A stretch of 31,535 nucleotides of DNA from Ktedonobacteraceae bacterium (GTDB taxonomy: Bacteria > Chloroflexota > Ktedonobacteria > Ktedonobacterales > Ktedonobacteraceae). Below, one piece after another: positions 24,430 to 31,535 of the stretch. The stretch covers positions 1-31,535 of the forward strand of contig JADBKA010000027.1 in assembly GCA_014896635.1 (NCBI GenBank). Direction: 5' to 3'. Positions within the stretch are counted from its first letter, which is position 1, and each line of letters opens with the position of its first letter. A model generated the notes under the pieces. That model was not told the origin of the DNA. It made no database searches and saw only the letters and a program-made list of their open reading frames with translations. The translations under genes and the position numbers were made by a program.

Positions 24430-25893
24430 ATGGTGAGTTTATTGAAGAACATGCCGATCTACCGCCGCCTCTTTCTGGCTTTTTTCCTGGCGGTAGTCAT
24501 TCCCGATGTGATCATGATAGTGCTGGGGAGCGTCTATATGCAGGTATTGAATGCGCATGGCATGGGAACTGCACAGACGGGTCCCCTTATCCTGGGGACA
24601 GCCATAGCACTGCTGCTCTCGACGGGCATCGTGATCACGCTGGGCTTTCTTGTCAATGTCACAATTACGCAGCCATTACAACACCTGGTTTCCTTGACCA
24701 GGCGCGTCAGTCAGGGGGAAACGGAGGCGCGCGTGCCAGTGGCAGGCCGCGATGAAATCGCAATTGTAGCCCGTTCAATGAATACCATGCTCGATCATAT
24801 CATCCGGCTTGCCCAGGAAGCGCAGGGGCAACGAGATCGCTTGCAGGCCCAGGTTGAGAAGCTGGTTGAGGAAGTCAGTGGCGTGGGTGAGGGCGATTTG
24901 CGTATCCAGGCAGAGGTTACCTCGGATGCGCTGGGCGTCCTGGCGGATTCTTTTAACTATATGGTGGAAGAACTGAGTAGCCTGGTCGTGCGGGTAAAAA
25001 TGGTCGCGCAGGAAGTGGAGGCTTCAGCTACCAGTACATTTATGCATATGGCGGAACTGGTGCAAAATGCCGATATCCAGATTCAGCAGATGGGGATGGC
25101 AACGAAGCAAGTTGAGCAGATGACTCGTTCCAGCCAGCGAGCCGCTGAAAAAGTGCAGATTCTGGAGAAAGCGGCCAGTGAAGCGCGCCTCTTTGTGCGC
25201 AAAGGGTTAGACATCGTTCAGCGAACCGTCGAAGGCATGACGCATATCAACACTACTGTACAGGAGACCACCAGGCAAGTGCTGGTATTGGAAGATCGCT
25301 CACGAGAGATCAACGAAATCGTCGATGTCATCGCCGGTATTGTCAACAGTACCAATCGCCTTGCACTGGATGCAGCGATTCAGGCGGCGATGGCAGGCGA
25401 ACACGGCAAAGGCTTTCTGGCAGTCGCTGATGGTATCCGTCGCCTGGCGGAACAGGCCAAAGCCCAGGCGGGCCTGATCACACAGATTCTGCGGAGCGTC
25501 CGCGAGGACATAAAAACGGCAGCGGTCTCGATGAGGGAGACCGCCGGTGAGGCATCAGAGGGGACGGTCCTGGTCGAAGAGACGGGAACGGCGTTCCAGC
25601 AGATTTATGCGCTGGTTGAACAGCAAGCCCGTGAGATAGAAGTCATTCACCAGGAGGTCCGAACGCTGTTCCAGTCCGCGAATACTGTCGCTCAGATCGT
25701 GCAGGGAGTCTCCGGCACCACGCGGCAGAGTAGTGAAAAGACGCGCAATGTCGCACAACGCATGGAGATTCTGGCGCGACAGGCCAGGCAGTTACTGAAG
25801 TCGGTCGAGGCGTTCAAGCTACGGGAAGAAACACAATTTTCTATTGCAGAGCTACCGATGAATGCCTCTTTCGGACAGCTCATGAGCGAGTAG
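24430..25893 (+). CDS. Methyl-accepting chemotaxis-like sensory protein without a ligand domain
   Basis: A 487-aa membrane protein. Two transmembrane helices (about 13-38 and 52-76) enclose only about 14-20 extracytoplasmic residues, so there is no usual ligand-binding domain. A HAMP domain follows (about 78-130), and a second HAMP-like unit (about 135-188) contains VSGVGEGDLRIQAEVTSDALGVLADSFNYMVEEL. The signalling coiled coil (190-470) has its hairpin tip at about 300-325: VDVIAGIVNSTNRLALDAAIQAAMAGEHGKGFLAVADGIRRLAEQ, close to the MCP consensus but with D for N (LALDAAI) and A-M for A-R. CheA/CheW binding is therefore probable but not certain. No che genes are nearby. It lies 35 bp after the zinc-ribbon pseudokinase gene; GGAAGG lies upstream of the ATG. 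Confidence 0.88.
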   Translation: MVSLLKNMPIYRRLFLAFFLAVVIPDVIMIVLGSVYMQVLNAHGMGTAQTGPLILGTAIALLLSTGIVITLGFLVNVTITQPLQHLVSLTRRVSQGETEARVPVAGRDEIAIVARSMNTMLDHIIRLAQEAQGQRDRLQAQVEKLVEEVSGVGEGDLRIQAEVTSDALGVLADSFNYMVEELSSLVVRVKMVAQEVEASATSTFMHMAELVQNADIQIQQMGMATKQVEQMTRSSQRAAEKVQILEKAASEARLFVRKGLDIVQRTVEGMTHINTTVQETTRQVLVLEDRSREINEIVDVIAGIVNSTNRLALDAAIQAAMAGEHGKGFLAVADGIRRLAEQAKAQAGLITQILRSVREDIKTAAVSMRETAGEASEGTVLVEETGTAFQQIYALVEQQAREIEVIHQEVRTLFQSANTVAQIVQGVSGTTRQSSEKTRNVAQRMEILARQARQLLKSVEAFKLREETQFSIAELPMNASFGQLMSE

Positions 25894-25916
25894 TACAAAG
25901 AATAATTCTCCGCACA

Positions 25917-25997
25917 ACCAGTGCTTCATAAGTTTTAGCAACTACTTAGAGAAAGGAGGTTCCTAAATAGAAGTGTATTTTAGAGCATTGCACTGGT
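25917..25997. promoter_or_regulatory. 81-nt element closed by an 8-bp inverted repeat, upstream of the first permease gene
   Basis: ACCAGTGC (25917-25924) and GCACTGGT (25990-25997) are perfect complements. Between them lies AAAGGAGGT (25952-25960), a full anti-16S match with no start codon at a proper distance. This could be a folded leader or a cis-regulatory element, or a remnant. No riboswitch class is recognised. Confidence 0.3.
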
Positions 25998-26108
25998 AAA
26001 AGGATGTTTTTCATCGGGCGTTCATCTGATTACTCATAGGTGGGGTAGGCATGTCCTGATTGCCTGCGCTGTATTGAGACAAATAGTTATTTTGGAGGTG
26101 CATGCCAA

Positions 26109-27611
26109 ATGGCAACGACTACAGAAAGTGGTAGCAGCGAGATTTTGCGCTCGGAACGAATCGCGGGCAGTATTTTGCCCAAAGTGCTCAACACATTCGA
26201 TATGGTTGCTATCTTCGTCGCCATTGTGCTGTTCATCAGTAACTCGGCGGTGATGGCCGGTGGGGCCGGCCCGTCAGCGTATGTATACTGGGGATTAGGA
26301 TTTCTTACCTTTCTTATCCCTGGGGCTATAGTGACCGGGCAACTTGGCTTAATGTTCCCTGGCGAAGGCTCAATTTACGTCTGGACCAATAAAGCATTTG
26401 GCGCTTTTATGGGTTTCTTCGCAGGTTTCTGTGCCTGGTGGCCTGGAATTCTCGTCATGATTGCGACCGGTGATGCAGTAGTCGCGTTGATCCAGCAGTT
26501 AAACCCGGGTTTCTTAACCGAACCCTGGCAGCAAGGTCTGATGATTATTCTGGTGATCGCTTTCTCCTTTGTGCTCTCTATCCTGCGTTTCCGTGTTACG
26601 CAGAATTTCGTCAATATTGTCTTTGTTGCCTATGGTAGCGCAATTCTTCTTGTGGGGATTGCCGGCCTGGTTTCACTGCTGGGAGGTCAGGCTGCTCCTG
26701 TTGACTACTCGGCACCGAACTGGTTGCCAAATGCCGGGACGTTCACCTTCTATGGCACGGTGATCCTGGCGTTGCTTGGTATTGAAGTCCCATTGAATAT
26801 GGGAGTCGAGATCACCAACGAGCGCGCGATCACACGCTACTTGCTGTGGGGATCAGTTGTTGTGATGGTCGCTTACCTGCTAGGGACTTTCGGTGTCATG
26901 GTTGCTGTAAAGCCGGTAAGCGCGCAGGGCAGTCCGGCGGCAGTGGCACTGGCCGTTCAGTCGAGCTTTGGCAGCGCTGGTCCGATCCTGGGCTCCATTG
27001 TCGATATCATTTTCATCGGCTTCTTCCTCTTCAACACCGCTGTGTACAACTATTCCTTCGGGCGACTGCTCTTTGTCTCTGGTCTCGACCGTCGCCTGCC
27101 AACGGTTATGAGTAAGGTGAATAAAAACCGTGTTCCCTGGGTAGCGGTGCTGGTCCAGAGCTGCATCTCTGCATTCTTCACAATCCTCGCGTTCATTCTT
27201 GTTCCTTATACCCTGAGCACAGGGTTGAAGCCGTCTGATCTTTCGACCATTGTCTACGATATCCTGCAAGCGGCAGTAACGGTAATCTGGTGTGTCTCGA
27301 TGGTGATTCTCTTTGTTGACGTGATCATCATTCGACACAAGTACCACGAGACCTTTACTCGTATTCGCCTGGCACCTGATTGGGTTTTCTACCTTTGCGC
27401 GGCGCTGGGCCTGATTGCCAGCGCTTTCGGGGTATACGTTACCTTCACAGGACCCTGGACGCCTCTGATCCCAGGCTCACAGTGGATTCTCTGGATCGGT
27501 GGCATTGCTCTCCTCTCACTGATCATAGGGATCGTCCTCTTCTTTGTCGGACACGCAATTAATAGAAAGGATATGAGCGATGAGGAAATTGTCGCTGAAG
27601 TAACATCCTAA
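26109..27611 (+). CDS. APC-superfamily amino acid permease
   Basis: A 500-aa inner-membrane transporter with about 12 transmembrane helices. The N-terminal segment shows the APC signature: TM1 FDMVAIFVAIVLFISNSAVMAGGAGPSAYVYWGLGFLTFLIPGAIVTGQLGLMFPGEGSIYVW, where the G-rich unwound part of TM1 contacts the substrate and the E-G-S-x-Y motif follows TM2. IEVPLNMGVEI in TM6 and NYSFGRLLF in TM8 also fit. APC members move amino acids, polyamines or related cations with H+ or Na+; the substrate is unknown. GGAGG stands about 12 nt before the ATG. A close paralogue follows at 27780 and a cyclase gene after it. Confidence 0.88.
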   Translation: MATTTESGSSEILRSERIAGSILPKVLNTFDMVAIFVAIVLFISNSAVMAGGAGPSAYVYWGLGFLTFLIPGAIVTGQLGLMFPGEGSIYVWTNKAFGAFMGFFAGFCAWWPGILVMIATGDAVVALIQQLNPGFLTEPWQQGLMIILVIAFSFVLSILRFRVTQNFVNIVFVAYGSAILLVGIAGLVSLLGGQAAPVDYSAPNWLPNAGTFTFYGTVILALLGIEVPLNMGVEITNERAITRYLLWGSVVVMVAYLLGTFGVMVAVKPVSAQGSPAAVALAVQSSFGSAGPILGSIVDIIFIGFFLFNTAVYNYSFGRLLFVSGLDRRLPTVMSKVNKNRVPWVAVLVQSCISAFFTILAFILVPYTLSTGLKPSDLSTIVYDILQAAVTVIWCVSMVILFVDVIIIRHKYHETFTRIRLAPDWVFYLCAALGLIASAFGVYVTFTGPWTPLIPGSQWILWIGGIALLSLIIGIVLFFVGHAINRKDMSDEEIVAEVTS

Positions 27612-27639
27612 TTGCTGTATCTCTTTTCTGTAGGTAAGT

Positions 27640-27678
27640 GGGGGGACGTGCTCTGCCGCCGGATCTGCACGTACCCCC
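27640..27678 (+). terminator. Hairpin between the two permease genes
   Basis: GGGGGGACGTGC (27640-27651) can pair with GCACGTACCCCC (27667-27678) with one G-A mismatch. The following bases are only modestly T-rich, so it may slow rather than stop transcription, or protect an mRNA 3' end. Confidence 0.45.
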
Positions 27679-27779
27679 TATCAACCTCTTGCCGACTGCC
27701 CTGACTTGATTCCCCTCTACATCATTTCTTTAGATGCTTGTGGTGGTATCCTGTTTGAGAAGAGCTTGAGAGGAAAATC

Positions 27780-29264
27780 ATGGCAACATACGAAAATATC
27801 GTTAGATCGAGCAATAAAGAGCAACCTCTTGCATCGGAAGATTACGTTCCCAGGGTCATGCCTGCGCGCTTAGGAACACTGGACATGACGGCGCTGTACC
27901 TGGTCGTGGTTTTTTTTATTAACAATGCCGCAGGAGCTGCTATTAGCGGTCCTGCGGCATTCACGTATCTGGCGCTTGGGGCCATCACTTTCTTTCTTCC
28001 CTGTGCTATTGCTACTGCTCAACTGGGTCACATGTTTCCCCATGAGGGATCACTCTATAACTGGACACACAAAGCGCTCGGCGGCTACTGGAGCTTCTTT
28101 GTCGGTTTCTGTGCCTGGTTCCCGGGTGTTCTGGTGATCGTCTCAGGTGCTAATATCCTGGTAACGTTCATCCAGGGACTTAATCATAACTGGCTCACTC
28201 AATTATGGGAACAGGGAGCCTTTATCACCGCTGTTATCCTCTTCTCAGGACTGATTGCAAGCCGGAGGATGCGTACTATTCAGTATATCGTCAACATTGT
28301 TGTCGGGTTAATTGGTGTGGCTGTAATGCTGATCGGCCTCGCTGGCATTTTATGGCTTCTGACGGGACACCAGTCTGCTACGAACTTTGGCGACCTCAAT
28401 GCATGGTCCATCAAGTGGGGAAACAGCGAAGGCGCTAACATTGCTCAGTTCGGATTGATTACGCTGGCCTATCTGGGGGTTGAAGTCCCGCTTAATATGG
28501 GCGGTGAGATTAGCGAGCACAGAGTTGTCACACGCCACCTGTTCTGGGGAACGCTCCTGACGCTACTCGGCTATTTTATCGCTACCTTCTCGTTGTTAGT
28601 TGTGCGCGGCAATAATGTCAGCAACTTTGATCTGATAGCCCTCGTCGATGCGGCGCTTGGTAAGTTCGCAGGCGATATCACGGCCATAGGTATTCTCAGT
28701 TTTTTTGCCATTATTCCCGTCGTTTACAACTGCGCGTTTTCTCGCCTGCTCTTTGTCGGTGCTATCGACCAGCGTTTACCAGTCGGAGTGGGCAAACTTA
28801 ATAGGCATCGTGCGCCAGCCAATGCCATCATTTTACAGACGATTGCGGCTGCTATTTTTACTTTGCTTACCTATTTTGTGGTGCCGCATCTCGCTAATCT
28901 TGGCAAACCAGCAGATCTCTCGCTTGAGGTTTATTCAGTAACGCAAGCTACTGCTACACTGGTATGGGCAATTTCCAGTGCGTTTTTCTTCTTCAACCTG
29001 TGGATGCTCTTCTTCCGTGATCGGCAGTATTTCCATCTTCATCGTATTTTCCCCATGCCTGTGTTAGTCATCTGTTCTATTGTCGGACCTCTTGCCTGTT
29101 TTGTAGCAATGATTGATACGCTGCTGAACTCCTGGATAGTGCAGATCCCCTCTAGTAGCTGGTGGTATATTGTGGGAGGCGTGACCTTGCTCTGCCTCGG
29201 TATCGCCGCCGTCGGCAGTATGTTTGCCAGTAGTAAGGCGAGCTGGGAACACTGGGAGTCTTGA
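27780..29264 (+). CDS. APC-superfamily permease, paralogue of the preceding gene
   Basis: A 494-aa, about 12-helix transporter that aligns with its neighbour along its length: MTALYLVVVFFINNAAGAAISGPAAFTYLALGAITFFLPCAIATAQLGHMFPHEGSLYNW, GFCAWFPGVLVIVSGAN, YLGVEVPLNMGGEISEHRVVTRHLFWG, and NCAFSRLLFVGAIDQRLP. Tandem duplication followed by divergence is likely. TM1 and TM6 contact segments differ (GAAISGPAAF versus AGGAGPSAY), so substrates may differ. GAGAGGA precedes the ATG. The cyclase gene follows after 103 bp, suggesting import and then hydrolysis of a substrate, an inference from order only. Confidence 0.88.
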   Translation: MATYENIVRSSNKEQPLASEDYVPRVMPARLGTLDMTALYLVVVFFINNAAGAAISGPAAFTYLALGAITFFLPCAIATAQLGHMFPHEGSLYNWTHKALGGYWSFFVGFCAWFPGVLVIVSGANILVTFIQGLNHNWLTQLWEQGAFITAVILFSGLIASRRMRTIQYIVNIVVGLIGVAVMLIGLAGILWLLTGHQSATNFGDLNAWSIKWGNSEGANIAQFGLITLAYLGVEVPLNMGGEISEHRVVTRHLFWGTLLTLLGYFIATFSLLVVRGNNVSNFDLIALVDAALGKFAGDITAIGILSFFAIIPVVYNCAFSRLLFVGAIDQRLPVGVGKLNRHRAPANAIILQTIAAAIFTLLTYFVVPHLANLGKPADLSLEVYSVTQATATLVWAISSAFFFFNLWMLFFRDRQYFHLHRIFPMPVLVICSIVGPLACFVAMIDTLLNSWIVQIPSSSWWYIVGGVTLLCLGIAAVGSMFASSKASWEHWES

Positions 29265-29367
29265 TGATCCTGGCAGATTAAAAGTTGTTGCTATACTATC
29301 GACGTCCAGGGACAGAAAGGCGATTAAGACCGCAAGATCAGGCAAAAAGGAGAGAAGCGGCAGAAAC

Positions 29368-30009
29368 ATGGCTACTTATGTTGATCTATCTCAGTTCATC
29401 GAAAATGGCATGACATATTTTCCCGGTGATCCCGAACCGCGCATCCTGCCCGCAGAGGCGCCGCCGCCCTGGCGGGTCACGCAATTGCACATCGGCACTC
29501 ACCTGGGAACGCATATCGACGCGGCATCGCATTTCATCCCGCATGGTAAGCCGATCAGTGAGTATCCGCTGGAGCGGTTTCTCCTGCCGGGGATCATGGT
29601 GCCTGTCACAGAACCAAACGATGAAGAGCCGATTGACGCGGATGTTTTTGCTGATTACTTGCCAGTCCTGCCAACTGGTGGCGCACTGCTGATTCATACA
29701 GGCTGGGATCGCTACTGGAAAACCGAACGGTATCTCCACCATCCCTTTCTTTCGCATGAAGCAGCACAGTTGCTGGCAGGCAGGGGAGTGAGCCTGGTTG
29801 GCATCGACGCCTTGAGTGTGGATTCTACGATAGGCGGGACAGAGCATGCCCATGCGGCGCTGCTGGGCAACGATGTCCTGATCGTGGAAAATCTCACGCG
29901 ACTGGATCAGCTTGTGCCTGGCATCCTCTACCAGTGTTCTTTCCTTCCTCTCGCATTGCGCGGACTGGATGGCTCCCCCATCCGCGCCATTGCCTGGCGC
30001 ACTTGCTGA
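29368..30009 (+). CDS. Cyclase-family metal-dependent hydrolase (kynurenine-formamidase-like)
   Basis: A 213-aa protein of the cyclase family (PF04199). The metal-binding signature H-x-G-T-H-x-D-x-x-x-H is present as HLGTHIDAASH (about residues 45-55). Typical family segments are YVDLSQFIENGMTYFPGDPEP, GALLIHTGWDRYW, and GVSLVGIDALSVDST...HAALLGNDVLIVENLTRLDQL. The family includes N-formylkynurenine formamidase, isatin hydrolase and related amidases. ATG 29368 is used because the fold starts at once; upstream sequence in the open frame to 29224 overlaps the permease gene. AAAGGAG lies about 15 nt upstream, a little far. With two permeases before it, the gene may belong to an amino acid derivative pathway. 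It is followed directly by a Dabb-gene remnant. Confidence 0.88.
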   Translation: MATYVDLSQFIENGMTYFPGDPEPRILPAEAPPPWRVTQLHIGTHLGTHIDAASHFIPHGKPISEYPLERFLLPGIMVPVTEPNDEEPIDADVFADYLPVLPTGGALLIHTGWDRYWKTERYLHHPFLSHEAAQLLAGRGVSLVGIDALSVDSTIGGTEHAHAALLGNDVLIVENLTRLDQLVPGILYQCSFLPLALRGLDGSPIRAIAWRTC

Positions 30010-30020
30010 TCTGGCGAGGA

Positions 30021-30134
30021 GACAATGAGGTGACCCTGAAAGCCTGCTTGCCGCATCCCGAACACAAAGCGGTGAGCGCCGATCTCCGGCGGCTCACCGC
30101 TCGTCTTCTCAACTTCGCTCTTCCTGTCGATTAA
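30021..30134 (+). pseudogene. Remnant of a Dabb-domain gene (C-terminal 37 codons)
   Basis: Translation from 30021 gives an almost identical copy of the Dabb protein end: TLKACLPHPEHKAVSADLRRLTARLLNF against ALKAYSPHPEHKAVSADLRRLSARLLNF. DNA from 30034 to 30144 differs from 21505-21615 at 12 of 111 positions by hand count, and the terminator is included. The first two thirds of the gene are missing, and the remnant begins 12 bp after the cyclase stop codon. There is no proper start. Confidence 0.8.
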
Positions 30135-30144
30135 ACAGGTTTTT
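30123..30144 (+). terminator. Duplicate of the Dabb gene terminator
   Basis: CCTGT/ACAGG stem with TAA in the loop and five T, the same as at 21594-21616. It probably ends the cyclase transcript and abuts the stop codon of the convergent acyl-CoA dehydrogenase gene. Confidence 0.5.
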
Positions 30145-31535
30145 ACAGCTTCAGCTTCGGTCTGGCGCGTTCAATAATGGCGGCGGCGTCGATACCACGC
30201 GGAAGTGTCCCGAAGGCGCGTCCCCAGTCGCCGCCCAGGCGCGAGGCGCAGAACGCATCAGCAACCGCTGGCGGGGCATGCTGCACCAGCAGCGCACCCT
30301 GCAAGACCAGCGCCATCTGCTCCACAATGCGGCGCGCGCGCCATTCGATATCGCTCAGATCGGCAAATTCGCGCTTTAGCTGCTTTATTGCAGCATCCAG
30401 GCGGGCATCGGTAGCGGCTGCCGGCTGCACTTCCGCAAAGAAGCTCTCCAGCGCCTCAGGCTTTTTCGCCAGCGCGCGCAGCACATCCAGGCAGTTGACG
30501 TTGCCGGAGCCTTCCCAGATCGAGTTCAGCGGCATCTCACGATAGAGCCGGGGCATGATGCTCTCTTCGATATAGCCGCTGCCGCCCAGACATTCCAGGG
30601 CCTCGCCAACGTAGACAGATCCGCGCTTTGTGACCCAGTATTTGCCGACGGCGGTGCAGAGCCGTTTGATATGCATTTCATGCTCACTCTGCTCGGCCTG
30701 GTCGCTGGCTCTCGCCAGACGCATTGCCAGGACCGTCGCCGCTTCCGACTCAATCGCCAGGTCCGCCAGCACATTCTGCATCAGCGGCTGCTCGACCAGA
30801 TGCCGTCCAAACGCCTGGCGGTAGGTTGCATGATGGATGGCCTGCGCTGCCGCCTGGCGCATCTGTGCCGCGCTACCGAGCACACAATCCAGGCGCGTAT
30901 AGTTCACCATCTCGATGATGGTACGTACCCCTTTGCCTTCTTCGCCGACCAGCACGGCCCAGGTATCGTCGAACTCTACCTCGCTCGAAGCGTTGGAGCG
31001 ATTGCCGAGTTTCTCTTTGAGACGCTGGATAAGGAAGCGGTTGCGCGTCCCGTCCGGCAGCACACGCGGGAGCAGGAAGCAGGAGAGGCCGCCGGGAGCC
31101 TGGGCCAGCACCAGGAAGATATCGCACATGGGAGCCGAGCAGAACCATTTATGGCCGGTGAGCAGATAGCTGCGTTCGGCGCTGTCGAGAGGCACGGCGC
31201 GCGTCGTATTGGCGCGTACATCAGAGCCGCCCTGCTTCTCGGTCATACCCATGCCGCACAGGATACCTTGCTTTTGCGCAGGCAGGCGCAGGCCGGGATC
31301 GTATGCTGAGGAGAGCAGCGCGGGTATCCACGTCTGTGCCAGTTCGGGCTGCTGGGCCAGCACCGGCACCGCCGCATGCGTCATCGAGATAGGACAGCCA
31401 TGCCCGGCCTCGACCTGCGCCATCAGATAGAATGCCGCTGCCCGCGCAACATGTGCGCCGGGCCGCCGCTCGCGCCAGGAAAGCGCATGCGTTCCCCAGC
31501 CTATCGCCATCTCCATCAGATGATGCCAGGCCGGA
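30143..31535 (-). CDS. AidB-like acyl-CoA dehydrogenase (partial; N-terminus beyond the window)
   Basis: At least 463 residues are visible; the reading frame continues past 31535. Acyl-CoA dehydrogenase features: GMGMTEKQGGSDVRANTTRAV (FAD-binding WxTxPxGGSD-like region), GHKWFCSAPMCDIFLVLAQ, RLKEKLGNRSNASSEVEFDD, TRLDCVLGSAAQMRQA with the conserved Arg, and LECLGGSGYIEESIMPRLYREMPLNSIWEGSGNVNCLDVLR near the C-terminus. The GGSDVRANTT stretch and the IWEGSGNV ending are close to the AidB branch (alkylation-response flavoprotein) rather than short-chain enzymes. It is about the length expected for AidB (about 540 aa) once the missing N-terminus is added. The usual catalytic Glu position (WEG) is present. 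It may oxidise acyl-CoA or another substrate; AidB function is not settled. Confidence 0.88.
   Translation of the reverse strand, partial: PAWHHLMEMAIGWGTHALSWRERRPGAHVARAAAFYLMAQVEAGHGCPISMTHAAVPVLAQQPELAQTWIPALLSSAYDPGLRLPAQKQGILCGMGMTEKQGGSDVRANTTRAVPLDSAERSYLLTGHKWFCSAPMCDIFLVLAQAPGGLSCFLLPRVLPDGTRNRFLIQRLKEKLGNRSNASSEVEFDDTWAVLVGEEGKGVRTIIEMVNYTRLDCVLGSAAQMRQAAAQAIHHATYRQAFGRHLVEQPLMQNVLADLAIESEAATVLAMRLARASDQAEQSEHEMHIKRLCTAVGKYWVTKRGSVYVGEALECLGGSGYIEESIMPRLYREMPLNSIWEGSGNVNCLDVLRALAKKPEALESFFAEVQPAAATDARLDAAIKQLKREFADLSDIEWRARRIVEQMALVLQGALLVQHAPPAVADAFCASRLGGDWGRAFGTLPRGIDAAAIIERARPKLKL

Noticed and set aside
25952..25985. Short peptide behind AAAGGAGGT
   Set aside because: The nearest start (GTG) is 14 nt away and gives only eight codons.
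29934..30020. Upstream part of the frame ending in the Dabb remnant
   Set aside because: It overlaps the cyclase gene in another frame and has no similarity to Dabb proteins; only 30021-30134 is homologous.

Overview
The window looks like chromosomal DNA from a member of the Chloroflexota, most likely a ktedonobacterium. The evidence is indirect: a moderate G+C content judged by eye, TTGACA/TATAAT-type promoters, Shine-Dalgarno sites of the AAGGAG type, many small genes with no clear function, C/G-rich intergenic repeats, and lineage-style proteins (a zinc-ribbon pseudokinase, a small SWIM protein, an XRE-TPR regulator). No rRNA, tRNA, CRISPR array, prophage or transposase was recognised.

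Left part (1-5050): a frameshifted sigma-70-family factor that runs off the left edge, a UspA protein with an extra C-terminal domain, a tRNA-dihydrouridine synthase with an almost leaderless start, a repeat-rich gap holding one 66-aa gene, and an SRPBCC protein. From 5151 to 10020 four leftward genes form a surface and membrane module: a lipoprotein combining a solute-binding-like domain with a vWA domain, an XpaC-like two-helix membrane protein, a membrane-anchored solute-binding-like protein, and TelA. TelA and XpaC are established partners in toxic-anion and envelope-stress modules; the binding and vWA proteins suggest an extracytoplasmic sensing arm.

Middle (10021-19000): a strong promoter at 10399-10427 and a terminator at 10813-10843 delimit about 400 nt of highly structured, apparently non-coding RNA that matches no family I can name. 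Leftward mnmA-lepA follow with an ATGA overlap, behind a leader that contains a terminator-like hairpin. Next come a tail-anchored small protein (rightward), a SWIM zinc-finger protein, a candidate sRNA, and a leftward group: histidine phosphatase, a PilT/VirB11-like ATPase with a disturbed P-loop, a 20-codon leader ORF and a GT4 glycosyltransferase.

Right part (19085-31535): four tiny leftward genes, mostly coupled by ATGA or longer overlaps, lie divergent to an XRE-TPR regulator with a palindromic operator-like site. Beyond them are a Dabb protein, a GntR/acyltransferase chimeric pseudogene, a zinc-ribbon pseudokinase next to a methyl-accepting protein, two APC-type permeases, a cyclase/kynurenine-formamidase-like enzyme, and a partial AidB-like acyl-CoA dehydrogenase. 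The 3' end of the Dabb gene, with its terminator, is repeated as a remnant at 30021-30144 behind the cyclase gene, pointing to past recombination across this 8.5-kb stretch.
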